Shown: positions 23,472 to 33,879 of the stretch, in pieces
How positions within the stretch are numbered: the stretch's first letter is position 1
How the letters are laid out: each line of letters opens with the position of its first letter
Source: Gymnopilus junonius
Lineage: Eukaryota; Basidiomycota; Agaricomycetes; Agaricales; Galerinaceae
Reading direction: 5' to 3'
Assembly: GCA_015501075.1 (NCBI GenBank)
Contig: JADNYJ010000096.1
Location: forward strand, 1-64,000
DNA length: 64,000 nucleotides
Program-made: the position numbers and the translations under genes
The notes under the pieces: model-generated
Databases searched by the model: none
What the model was told of the DNA's origin: nothing
Seen by the model: only the letters and a program-made list of their open reading frames with translations

Positions 23472-24718
23472 CTATCCCAGAGGATTATAATCGCCAACAC
23501 ATCGAGTTCAACTACAGCTATAGCAAACCACCTCCTGTCGCCGATACTCTAGTCATCACCTCCATCCCTCCCAGACCGGCCTTAGGTCCAGACGACGATC
23601 CCAACGGACACAGCGAATGGCTCGTACACGGCGTCACGACCAAAGCCAAAGTGGTCAATGCCCCGGCTATCTACAGCCCATACCCAAAACCGCCTTCCGC
23701 ACTCCGTCATACAGCATCCAGTCCGCCTCCGACATGGGCGACCGAGGCCTCTTCGCCACGCGAGACATCCGTATGGGTTCTCTCATCTGGTCTGAACGTC
23801 CTCTCATTGTCATGCCTAGGACCAACCTCGGCGTAGTGCTGAACCTCCCTGAAGAAGTAGCAAAGTATGACTTGGACACGCACCTGGCGATTGCGAATAT
23901 GGAGTGGGAGCGCATGCTGAAAATCGCGGTGGACAGAATCCCGGATGAGGATTGTACAGCGTTGATGGGGTTGGCAAATAGTCATACGCATGATGGGAGT
24001 GGTCTGATTAATGGAATTCCTGCGTACGAATATGTTTGAGATTGGGGAGGAGCTATTTGATGGGCGGGAGTTGAGGGAGGACAGGATGAATTCGTATGGT
24101 GTGTTGACCAAGATTGGGTCTCTTATGAATCATAGGTAGGGCTCTCCTTGTCCCATTATAATTTTCACACTCTGAACATTTTTTCGCCTAGCTGCATGCC
24201 AAAACGTCAATCTTGAATTTTCTAAATCCTCATTCTCCTTCCAATTCACCGTCGAAGTGGATATCAAAGCCGGTGAAGAACTCTTCTACATGTACTGCTC
24301 AAACGATTTCTCCCACTCTGAACGACAATCCGAACTCACTTCTTATGGGTTCACATGCCACTGTCCGGCCTGTGAGTATGCCACACCCGAGACGGACATA
24401 CTACGCAAGCAATACAAGGGCCTGGCGCAAACGTACCTGCTGACGCTCAACTGGGTTGCCAAAGGGGATCCGAAGCCCAAGGAGAGTACGATTGAGCCGG
24501 TGATGAGGCTGTATAAGGGTATGAGGAAGGAGGGGTTGACCTACGTGCCGCAGTATAGAGGTGTTGTGATGATGCTTGGGAAGTTTTATGAGGGTATTGG
24601 GAAGGAGGATAAGGCGAAGCCATTGAAGGAGGAGTATGAGCGTTTAAAGAAGGCGGATGAAAGGATGGCCAAGTGGAAAGCTAAGGGAGGATCATGCATT
24701 GTTGGGAAGAGTGGGTAG
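23472..24718 (+). pseudogene. SMYD-like SET-domain paralogue 3, frameshifted
   Basis: The homologous exons 3 and 4 are recognisable (23472-24135 and 24192-24718), but no exons 1-2. Exon 3 begins after an acceptor with the Pro-Glu-Asp-Tyr block and keeps HSEWLV, then GLFATRDIRMGS, and ends at the Asn-His-Ser split codon. Exon 4 keeps GEELFYMYC and CHCPAC. The frame is broken three times. One base is missing between about 23680 and 23700, one is extra near 24019-24021 (before Arg-Thr-Asn), and one extra A lies at 24201-24204, inside the NHSCMPN motif. Three breaks plus the lost 5' exons argue for a true pseudogene, although single-base assembly errors are frequent in this window. A CACTA MITE sits just upstream. 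Confidence 0.75.
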
Positions 24719-24861
24719 GTCTGGGTAAGGACTTTGGATTGTGAAATGTATTTCAAGCATGAAACCGTTAATTGTATTATAGCTTGTACCTTTTGTTTCC
24801 CTTCGGCCCTTCAGCTGCATAATCGGCAATAAATAAATCTTGTAATAATATCTGCCGAATG

Positions 24862-25499
24862 TTAGATGAGAGTGAGTCGTCCTTGGATTTGAAGTGGTTC
24901 TAGGTCATAATCCGCCTTTCTCAACTCATCCCAATCTGAAATACTCTGGTACCACCTTGGCTGAACACCCGTCAAATGCGCATGTTCCGCCAACTTCTCA
25001 AAGTCCGCTTGGGACCACCTCTCCTTCACTTTCGCCTTCATCTTCACTTTATCCCTCTCCGCCAGAGTCTCCTGCATGCTCTGATTTTCACTCTTCCGTG
25101 TCGCACTAGCCACAGCCAACAAATGCGCCGCCTCTGATCTCTCCTTGTTCGTATACACAACAACGAGCGCCGTAGGTCTATCTTCACGGGTGATAAACCC
25201 CGCCCGATATCTGATTACGTTCAGCGTGAGGTCAAGATCTGGACGCCACCCCGGGTGCGGTTCGTATGTGGGGTCGACATCCTGAGTATTGGATTTGTAG
25301 AAAGATTGAGGATCAATGAAGGTAAACCCGTAGAAATAGACTAGTTCGGCATAGGGGTCTACAGGAAAGGGAGGCGGATGAGGGTAGAGATGGTTGGAGG
25401 GATGGTAATTATAAGTAAGCAATGCGGGATTTGATTTGATTGGACGTTAATTTACTTGCCTTCGGGGATTGACGGCGGCGGCGGGATCCCTGGCTCCAT
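24862..25499 (-). CDS. Hypothetical protein, 178 residues, GC-AG intron
   Basis: Exons 25499-25460 and 25358-24862 join in frame to 178 residues. The first exon encodes a Pro-rich start (MEPGIPPPPSIPED after splicing). The only way to keep the frame is the donor GCAAGT at 25459, so this is probably a GC-AG intron with an otherwise perfect donor. The rest is soluble: a Tyr/Phe-rich part (AELVYFYGFTF), a central ITREDRPTALVVVYTNKER segment and a Lys-rich helical C-terminus containing Trp-Ser-Gln-Ala-Asp-Phe. No domain was recognised. If the GC donor is wrong, translation could begin at the ATG at 25422. It is convergent with SET paralogue 3, 143 nt away. Confidence 0.6.
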
Positions 25500-25504
25500 A
25501 GTGA

Positions 25505-26280
25505 CATTTATCGAAGTAGAGGATAATGTTGGCTATCGGTAGTAAATACTCTAGTATTGAGATTCTATAAGACATTGATTCGGACCAAGGACTGGTCGTC
25601 CGTCGTCATGCCGTAACGACTTCAACTCTGCTCTTGACTCTCTTTTAATCCACTCTTATTTTCGTCCCTGGCTTAATAGCCTAGGAGTCAATGACAGGGT
25701 ACTACAAATTGTGAAAATACTGAAGCTGAGGACACTGCACCTTGCCCAAAAATCACAAATATATCCTTGAGCAAAGCGGTTAGGGGAAGTGACGTCATGT
25801 GTGAGGCTGTGACGGTGTTTTACAACGCACTGCCACTGACTTCGGATCGGAAGAGTCGGAGGCCCGGAACAGAACTGCTGGCATCCAGCTCCAACTTTCA
25901 CCATCGCTGTGTACTATATCTCTCTTTTCAGTGGCTTTTGAGCGTGGGCACCAAACGTTTAACGTTGAACTTTGGAGGAAGTTTAGTTTCAAAGGAGAAT
26001 TTGAAAAGCCCTGCCAACTATCTGGGACCCACTGGAAGATTTCGAAATCTAGCCTTAAATCCTGCCTCCTCATACTGTTTTTTTTTTTTTTTCTTCCCAT
26101 TTATTGTCCTTTGAGGCATTGCCTTATGTCGGACTTCTAGCTACTGTGCTGCTGTCTACTTGTTCTCTTCTTTTTAATGTATTCTACTCTGTTCAAAAGG
26201 GGAAGTAAAAGTGGGCCTATTGAAAAGACGCGCGGGCACATCGAGCATGCCATGTTAGTACTACGTGAAAGTATGTTTAG
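25505..26280. other. Intergenic stretch, no gene seen
   Basis: Open frames of about 100 codons on both strands at 25767-26114 are antisense shadows of each other with no recognisable motif. A T16 run lies near 26079-26094. Confidence 0.4.
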
Positions 26281-26625
26281 TGTAGGAGAAATTAGTGGGA
26301 ATTAAAGTATATTGAGAGGAGAAGGAGAAAGAGAAAGTAAGAGGGAGAGAGAAAAGAAAAGGAAAAGAAAAAATAAATGCAAGATATGCGACGGTGGACT
26401 ATGTACAGATGTGTTTCCTTGTGAGGGAGAGAAAAGAGAGAGGAGAGCGAAAGGAAGAAGGGAGAGAGAAGGGAGAGGAGTGAAAATGTGAGAGAAGAGG
26501 GGTGAAGAAAGGTATGAGACAAATAACAGAGAGGAAAGGGAAGAAAAGGGAAGGAAAGGGCAAGAAGGGGAGAGAAAAGAAAAGGAAGAGAAAAGAAAGA
26601 GGGGAAGGGAGATACTCTAGTATGC
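26281..26625. repeat. Purine-rich low-complexity tract next to the LINE 3' end
   Basis: About 340 nt of mostly G and A on the plus strand (gagaggagaa / gaaaagggaa units), interrupted near 26370-26425 by mixed sequence. It abuts the 3' end of the minus-strand retrotransposon and could be its 3' UTR, its target, or a simple repeat. It resembles in kind, not in sequence, the tract at 2701-3015. Confidence 0.7.
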
Positions 26626-26641
26626 TATCAACAAACTTTAT

Positions 26642-29600
26642 CTACCTGGACCATTGTCTTCTTTCTTGGTCGTCTTCTTCGTCACTTGCCGCTTCTTGTT
26701 CTGCTGCCAGTGTTACATCCCCATGTGATTCCCTGAATCGTCCAGTATTGTTTATGTACTTGAAGAGAGGCCGTATGGCTTTTTGATCCGCCAGGAGTTC
26801 GAGGTTGATTTCCTTTCCCATCCCTATGTCTTTCCTGAGTTGTTGTCGCTGTGCATCAAAGTGGTGGCATGTCTTGAGGTAGTGCATAACTGTTTCCGGT
26901 TCGGCTTTGCAATACTGGCAGGTCGGTGTTTCTGCTAGTTTGAATCAGTGCAGATATGTCTGCAATGGGATGTGGCCAGTACGTAGCTGGACCAGGAGGC
27001 TGGCATTCTGTCTTGGTAGCTTAAGTTTTTTGCAGAGGTGGCGGTACTTTGAGGATGGGGTGGTACTGTCGATTGCGGTCATCCTTTCATATCTGGTCGA
27101 CTCCTAGAACACCTTCTTCCATCTCTCCTTTTGCTTGCTCCTCAGTTCCTGTCAGACTGCTGCCTTGCTGGTTGGGACAGCTTTCCTGAGTGGGCCTCTG
27201 TTTCCTCTCTTGTTCTCCTGTGCTCCTTCCACTGCTCTTTTCACCTCTTCATCTGCCCTCTCGCTCCCCTCGATGCCTTCATGTCCTGGTACCCATCTGA
27301 ACTTGATGCTGATGTTTGGGTGGTTGTCCATGATCCTGTTGTATATCCTCTGTATTTCCTCGATGAAGTGTGAGCCTGGCTGGGGTTTGCATTGGAGGTG
27401 TCGACGTAGGGATGCCTGGTTGTCAATGGTGATGCTCACCGACATGCGTGCAGTGTCAAGTTCAGGTATTCTGTCTTCCAGCAGTTGTAGGCCTAGGATC
27501 TGGCTGACACATTCTCCGTCGAACACTACGTGTCTGGTTGCTGGTCCAAGGTGCCGCCTTGCCGCTCTCTCCCCTCTCCCTTCTTCCCTCAGAACCGCTG
27601 CTGCTCCTATCTTTCCTCCTTGTCCTGATCCATCTGTGTAAATCCTGATATTACTGGTGTTGTCCTGGTCCTGTTTTATTGCTTCGTCTCTTGTACTGGC
27701 GATGATGGGCCTTATTGGGGGTTCCCAGTCCGGTTCCTTGTAAAGAGTGTCAATACATTCCATCCTTTGTTTAGTCAGTTTACTCATGTTCATGACAATG
27801 TGCAGCGGTGAGGGATGGGTCCCTGGTACTCCCCGCATCGCATTTTTGATTTCCTCGCTCAGGGGGTGGGTTTTTGGGAGCATTGCCATATGCATTGCGG
27901 CATTCTCACAGATCTTGACTATTTGTTCCTGCATTGGGAGAAGGTCAGCGTGCACAAACAGTAGATCAGTGGGTGTGGTTCTCAGTGCTCCGGTGGCCTG
28001 TATTGCTGCCTTTCTCTGGATCGACTCCATTTTTCCTATGGCACCGTTCATGCCTCTAGGTCATTTTCCATTTGCCTTTCTCGGGGGTGGCGGACACCAC
28101 ACGTCTGCTCCATACAGCATACTGGGGATGATGCCCGCCAGGTACATCCTCCTCGCATATTTGCCCTGTAGGCCTTTGGCCATCTTGAATAGTCATTGTA
28201 TGCTGGTGGTGATTTTGGTGCCTTTCTCTAGGATGTGTTGAACATGTTTCTTGAAGCGGAGTTTGCCATCAAGGATGATGCCCAGGAACTTGTGGCTGTT
28301 GGTGGAAGTGATGTCCTTTCCATTGAGTTGGATGGTGGATCTCAGCTGCTGTCTGCACTTTCTGGGATTTGCAGGGTCCGGTACTTTCTTCCTGGTCAAC
28401 TTGAGGTAAGTGAACTTATGGTATTCATATGTGCAGAAATGTGACTTAGCCCATGTGAGTGGTCCCCCTCTTCTATGAAAGAGGGTTACTATCCTTCTGG
28501 CAGCTTCCTCGCTGTCCTTGCCTGCTACTGCTACTATGGCATCATCTGCATAGTTGGTTGCGAGCTCATGCTTGCGCCCCTCTGAGGCTTTGATTTGATC
28601 CGCATTGTAGAATCTGTACAAAAAAGGTGATAAGTTACATCCTTGGTCAAGTCCAATTTTTACTGGGAAGGGCTCTGATTGGAAGTCATCGAAGGCAAGT
28701 ACAGTCTCGCGTCCCTCCGCTTTTTGGGCTATCCACTGCGTGTACTCCTCTGGGACTCCATACCGCTGCATGTCATGTATGAGTCTTGGTATGACCATTG
28801 TGGGGAAGGCTGCTTTGATGTCCATGAAGATGGCGGCGACCTCCTGACCTCGTCTCCATGCATCCTTTGTAAATTTCATTAGCAAGTGCAGTGAGTCTGT
28901 TGTTGTGCAACCTGGCCATCCTCCGAATTGCCTGTTGGGCAGAAGCTCCAGTTGTTCTGTGGGGTGTTCCATGAGGTCCTTTACGCAAGCTGAGCAGTGC
29001 TTTGCAAATGTGTTGAGTAGTGCTATTGGGCAGTATGAGCTGGCAATCTTGTAGTCGGCTCTGCCGGGTTTCCTGAGGATGACAGTTCGGTACTTTTTCC
29101 ATTTGTCCGGGTAATGCTTTGCTCTGAAGGTGGCTCGGTAGATGGGGCCTAGGTATGGGATGAGCTGATCTGTGCAATGTGTCAGTACTGAATTCGATAT
29201 GTCATTCAGTCCGGGGGCTTTGTAAGGACTTAGCCATTTGGCAACTCGTGCTGTGTGTTCATTGGTGATTTCTTTGAAGGCAAAGGCCACCGGGGGGTAT
29301 ATCGGGTTGGCTGGTAGCTGTAGATCCTCAGGTGACTCATGAAAGAAGGCCTTGTGGAAGACACGGCTCTTCTCCTGGTTGTCCCTGGTTTCCATCATGT
29401 TGCTGTATGCATCTGTTGTTTTGAGTGCTGGGATTCGCGTCTTGCCGCCATCAGTTGCTGGTGCTCTGGTGTATCGGTGGGCGTTCCACATTGTCGTGCT
29501 GTCGAGGTTCTCGATCCAGTCCTCCCAGTGTTGTTGCTTGGTCTTCTTGAGAAGGTTTGTGTAGTCATTTCTCACCTGTCTGTATTCTTCATGTGCTGGG

Positions 29601-30665
29601 TGGTTCAGAAAGTCTCGCTGTTCGCAGGCTCGCCTTGCCTTTATCCTGGCTTTGTCCCTTGCCTTCTTTAGCTCCTTAGTCCACCATCGTCTTGTGTACG
29701 GCGTTGGTCGCTTCCTAGGAACCACACGATCAGCGGTTCTGCAGACTGCTGCTTCTAGCAGTTCCAACGCCTCATCGATTTCATCTGCTGTTCATAGCTC
29801 TATGGGGTCAGGGATGGTGGCAAGCTGGGCTGTTAGTTCCTCTCTGAATTCGTCCCAGTCCATCTCTCTCCAGTTTCTGTTGGGGTTCTCAACCATGTCT
29901 GTGGTAGGGAATTCTATTGTTGTGACGACTGGGAAGTGGTCGGTTGTGTCCGGTTTGTAGTCTTCAAGGACTCGGCATTTTGCTAAGTATTCGTTCAGTT
30001 CCTGTGAAATAAAGACATTGTCAGGTCGTGTACGGTTTCCATGTGAGTTGAGTATGGTCGTCACGCCTTTCGGCAAAGCAAGTTCCATGTTGTAGTCTGT
30101 GATTAGCTGTAGTAGAGGTTCCGTCTTCTCTATCTCTTGTCTCGTGAATAGGCGTTCGTTCTCGTCCGGCTCCCATAGCGGGTGTGCCTGTTGAAGTCTC
30201 CAAGCCATATATCCCCTGCTAAGTCGTCCCCATGTCCTTGATCTTCTGCCCTTTGCTCTCTGCTTTGGAGGTGCCGTTGTAGCGTCTCGAGTGCATCCGA
30301 ATGCATGCAGTCAATGTAAGCGTTGTATATTTCTATGGCCCGGTCGTCGTGTGTGATCCGTACTGCTGTGACATCTGTTGAATCTATGAAGATCTGTTCA
30401 TATGTGTTAGTGAAGATTTTCTGATTTATGAGGATAACTGATCTGGATCTTCCTTCCCGGTCGTAAGGCGGTGTTTTGAAGGGTAGATTACTTGCCATCC
30501 TGGGGTGGCTGCTGTGAGTCCATGCTCATATAAGTATGGCTCCTGTAGGCAGATCATATCAGTGTCTGGTGGTACTTCATGTAAGGTCTCTAGCTGGGCT
30601 TGTAATGATTTTCTCGAGTTTTGTTGCCATATCTTCAGGAAAGGACGTGTTCTTGTGTTGTTCAT
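26642..30665 (-). pseudogene. LINE ORF2 (endonuclease, reverse transcriptase, RNase H), with six stops
   Basis: The N-terminal endonuclease has the Asn of WQQNSRKS, the Glu of CLQEPYL, GDFNRH and SDH-type C-terminal motifs (Thr-Thr-Asp-His). The RT has SPYKAPGLNDISN, FMDIKAAFPTM (first Asp), the catalytic YADD at about 28540, and SHKFLGI. RNase H has YTDGSGQGG, a GEC Glu, TIDNQASL and FRWVPGHEGIEGSERAD. A C-terminal CQYC-x-H-type zinc knuckle (about 26885-26915) closes it. The frame is broken near 30190 by a shift, and by TGA at 29792, 28193, 28061, 27152 and 26945 and TAG at 27104. All six stops can be derived from CGA or TGG by one transition. It cannot make a working protein as given. Confidence 0.88.
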
Positions 30666-30697
30666 CTGCGTCTGCTGGTGGCTTCTGTTGTTGTCGG

Positions 30698-32686
30698 TCA
30701 GTTCGTCTCTTGGTTGCCTTCACGGCTCGATTGCAATGCTATCCAGGTTGCTGGGAGGGTACGTTGTGTGGCGCCTGAAGCTGGGCCGGCTTGGGAGGAG
30801 TCTCTGTTGCTGTCGATGTTCCTTGTTCTGCTGGTGTTGTTGCACCTGGCATGTCCGCGTCCTCGGGATGGGGTTCTTGTAGAGGTTCTAGAGAAGGTTC
30901 TGCTGTGTACCGGGATGGGTCTGCGCCTGGGGTCCTCTGTTGGTCGGTCTTGTGAGTTGCTAACTTGCTGAGAGTTTCGTGGTCGTGTTTCTGCTGAGGT
31001 GTCAGTCCGTCTGTTGTGATGTTCTTCCTGTGGTGGTGGTGGCCGGTAGAAGTCGCCTCTCGGTCGGGACTGCTGCCCGTTGTATCGTTGTTCTTCTCTT
31101 TCTTGTCCTCGGCGTTGTCGGTTGAGCTCGTATCTCTGGTTGTCGAAGTTTCCGGTCCACCTTCCCGACGTCATGCTGTTCTCTAGATCATCGTCTTTTC
31201 TCTTCCAAGTCCATTCGGCGTTGAGAGCGGGGTAGTAGACGAAATGGTTTTCCGGGTACTTATCTCGTAGCCTTGCGCGTTGTTCTAAGTAGATGGGGCA
31301 ATTTCTGCTCCATGCGGCGTGTCGAACGTCTTCTCGTCGTGCTCTTCTGCAGCTCGCGCAGGAATGTTCGTCGCGGTTCTTGTCGCACTGTCCGGTGGGG
31401 TGGCGCCTCGAACAGCAGTTTGCGCAGACTTCTTCCTCCGGGCAATCTGAGGCTTTGTGGTTGGCGCTCGTAATTTGGCACTTATAGCATCTTCTGGGTT
31501 CTTCTTCGAGTTTCCTCGCTTTGTGCCTGCTACCTTCAATGATTAGTCCGTCTCTTATTATAGTGTTGGCCACTTCTCTGTCTCTTGTCGTGAGGATTGC
31601 ATGTGCGAACGTCTGTCGCGGGTTCCAGCTTTTCGACGGGTCTCGCATCCATTTAATTTGCTCTATTGCACCTCTTCGTAGTCCGCTGTACTCCTCGATC
31701 TTTCTTGCTCGGTCGCTCAAGGTGTTCTGGAGGCTGGTCGAAATAAACTCGACTATCAGCGAGTACTGTCTGTCTTTGATGCTTGCTGGCCCGAATTTGT
31801 CCTCGAAAATTTTCCTTGCATCCTCCCTGCTGAGCCATTCTACCCCTTTCTCGTTTGACATCTCCATAATCACCCCTCCGTTCTTCAGGATTCTTGCGGC
31901 AATGAATTTCGTGTCTTCGGGCTTGTGGTCTGACGTCGTCTCGGGTTCGTCCCACCTCGAGCTGCTGTAGCTGTAATCCGTGTCCGGTAGGGCATTCCAT
32001 GCGAGGTTCGCCTTCTCCACTATTTCCATCGGGGTCAGGTTTGCGACCGCGCTTTCCACTCCAGGAGCCGTATCTATCAAAATCTGTCGGTTTCGCTTGT
32101 TTTCTCTTGAGAATACCTCAGCTCGTAGATTGTCGTCCTTGCTGCCGCCGTTTACCGTCGTTCTCAGCGCGTCGGCGTACGTTGGGTTCCTGAGCACGTT
32201 GGCCCCCTGTTGCATTGTGGTCTGTAGGATCTCTGTCGATGGCAAGCCGTATGGGGGTTTTTGTGCTGCTATCTTCTCGGTTATAGCCTTTGTGCTGTCC
32301 TCTATTGTCCTGCCGATGTCTTTCTTTAGGGTGTCTGCCAGTTCGTCGAATGTGGTCAGTGCGTGTGTGGTCGCCATAGCCATTGCTTCTTCCATGGGGA
32401 GATTGTCGAGGCTGATCGCCACGGACCTCATTGTATCGATCCAGTCATTATGTGAAAGTAGTCGTTTGTCTATAGTTGCCCAGAGTAATGCTGTTGAAAG
32501 GGTCGAAACGGTGAAACGTTCACCTTGTGGTACTAGTTCTTTCTCATATAAGAACTTCTTTGCAGTTTCCTTGTCCTTGATCCTCGATCTCGAGTCTTTC
32601 AATATGTCGCCTTTTGCGGATTCGGAGACGCTGGTGCTAGGTCCGGCACTTGCCCTCATGACACGCACGTTCGATTTTTGACTCAT
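30698..32686 (-). CDS. LINE ORF1 protein with CCHC zinc knuckles
   Basis: Uninterrupted 662-residue protein, the nucleic-acid-binding (gag-like) partner of ORF2. From about residue 400 it has a Cys-rich block: CYKCQITSANHKASDC (CCHC), CANCCSRRHPTGQC (CCHC) and a third CASC with a downstream Cys. The N-terminal half is helical and charged, and the C-terminal 150 residues are Arg/Gln/Ser-rich and low in complexity. It ends 33 nt before the presumed start of ORF2. Unlike ORF2 it has kept an open frame. Confidence 0.85.
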   Translation of the reverse strand: MSQKSNVRVMRASAGPSTSVSESAKGDILKDSRSRIKDKETAKKFLYEKELVPQGERFTVSTLSTALLWATIDKRLLSHNDWIDTMRSVAISLDNLPMEEAMAMATTHALTTFDELADTLKKDIGRTIEDSTKAITEKIAAQKPPYGLPSTEILQTTMQQGANVLRNPTYADALRTTVNGGSKDDNLRAEVFSRENKRNRQILIDTAPGVESAVANLTPMEIVEKANLAWNALPDTDYSYSSSRWDEPETTSDHKPEDTKFIAARILKNGGVIMEMSNEKGVEWLSREDARKIFEDKFGPASIKDRQYSLIVEFISTSLQNTLSDRARKIEEYSGLRRGAIEQIKWMRDPSKSWNPRQTFAHAILTTRDREVANTIIRDGLIIEGSRHKARKLEEEPRRCYKCQITSANHKASDCPEEEVCANCCSRRHPTGQCDKNRDEHSCASCRRARREDVRHAAWSRNCPIYLEQRARLRDKYPENHFVYYPALNAEWTWKRKDDDLENSMTSGRWTGNFDNQRYELNRQRRGQEREEQRYNGQQSRPRGDFYRPPPPQEEHHNRRTDTSAETRPRNSQQVSNSQDRPTEDPRRRPIPVHSRTFSRTSTRTPSRGRGHARCNNTSRTRNIDSNRDSSQAGPASGATQRTLPATWIALQSSREGNQETN

Positions 32687-33202
32687 TGCTTCTGAGGGGT
32701 GCGTACGTCGGTTTGCGAGGACTTATAGGCGAGAACGGGAGGTTCAGACAGTAAGAGAAAACTTGTCTACTCTACTTTAATACCGTACTGTACCGTCCTG
32801 CCTCTGTTCTCCACTGCCTGGACCGTGGGAAGAACGTCGGTGGTGGTGGTAGCGGATCAAGCGAGCTTCCTCCTCATACTGTTGCATAGATGATCACTAG
32901 GTGTATTATACTAGGATTATCACTGCATTTACATCGCCTCGATCGCCACAATCATGCGTATCGCCTCGGATTTGAACATTAACTAGATGTCAAGGACTAG
33001 TCAGTGGGCTCAGAGCAAATATGACGGACTGAGCGGTAGCACAATCGCTAGGAAATTTCCACGGCATCCGCACTGCGATACTGTCGACCACCAACCTCAT
33101 ACTACTATCTGGACAAGGCAAAATGGGATCTAGGTCTACTCTCATGTCTAGGCTTCATCCCCATGACATTTCCTTGGATCTGACGACTGTTGGGGTGCAG
33201 AT

Positions 33203-33235
33203 ATCACGCGCTTGTTTGTGGGCACGCCTGTGAAC
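33203..33235 (+). promoter_or_regulatory. Conserved SET-paralogue upstream motif, copy b
   Basis: TCACGCGcTTGTTTGTGGGC core followed by acgcCTGTGAAc, 677 nt upstream of the paralogue 4 ATG. It is nearly identical to 13946-13978 over 33 nt. Confidence 0.55.
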
Positions 33236-33670
33236 TTCGATGCTGTACAATAATGCTCTATCAGTCCTAGAAGGAAGAACGATTCTATTCTTATCAAATA
33301 TATAACGGTTATCGGTGCCTATCTCAGACCATGCAGTACTTTGAACTGGTTCTGACCCCCATCTGCAAAACTTCTTTTACACGGAACTGAACATAGCTGT
33401 TTGTGCGTTGCAGAAAGCTCAGATATTTCTTTTGACATCTGAATGGCATTTTCCGTCTTTTCCCTGGTGGTTTATCCGTACTCCATCGTCTCTCCCCTGC
33501 ACATTGCAGCAAGATCATCTCAAATGAAACTCGGATTCTGGAACAGGGCGCTATTCATTTCAATTTAGAACAAAGGCCCCAAGAAATGCAGACCTCGTAA
33601 GCTTCTTATCTTTGGTGATTCATTGAGTCATTGACAATCCGTTTTTCTCAACGTGAATGTCGAGAACTTG

Positions 33671-33701
33671 TCACGCGCTTGTTTGTGGGCATTCCTGTAA
33701 A
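33671..33701 (+). promoter_or_regulatory. Conserved SET-paralogue upstream motif, copy c
   Basis: Same TCACGCGcTTGTTTGTGGGC core followed by CCTGTAAA, about 209 nt upstream of the paralogue 4 ATG, a distance comparable to copy a at paralogue 2. Confidence 0.55.
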
Positions 33702-33879
33702 TTTTGTGCTTGCAGTGTCGTGTCGACTTCGAACTCTATTTCTGACACTGACTGACAGGGCGTGATTACGGGAACATAAACCAGGTATCGGATTTCGCTG
33801 ATATACATTAAAGCAGTTTTCCGCTCACTGATTCGCCTTGATACCACATTGAATCCAATTTCAGCCGACCTCTTTCACA

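Larger units (their letters stand above)
26626..32880 (-). mobile_element. Non-LTR retrotransposon (LINE) of the Tad/I type, inactivated
   Basis: A near-complete two-frame LINE on the minus strand. ORF1 (32686-30698) is a gag-like protein with zinc knuckles. ORF2 (30665-26642) has endonuclease, reverse transcriptase and RNase H, in that order. An RNase H domain downstream of RT is typical of the I and Tad lineages, and Tad is the common one in fungi. The 5' end is somewhere in 32690-32880. The 3' end runs into a purine tract, and target duplications were not found. ORF2 is inactivated by six in-frame stops and one frameshift. Confidence 0.88.
32881..33879. other. 5' flank of SET paralogue 4 with two motif copies
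   Basis: About 1 kb without a gene. It contains the shared SET upstream motif twice, at 33203-33235 and 33671-33701. Confidence 0.5.

Noticed and set aside
27135..27641. Open frame on the plus strand across the RNase H region
   Set aside because: Antisense shadow of LINE ORF2. The minus strand carries the recognisable domains.
26642..30665. UGA recoded as an amino acid in LINE ORF2
   Set aside because: Neighbouring host genes use TGA as a normal stop, one of the six stops is TAG, and a frameshift is also present. Mutation is simpler.
31980..32681. 233-codon plus-strand open frame
   Set aside because: Antisense to LINE ORF1, which has zinc knuckles. No motif on the plus strand.
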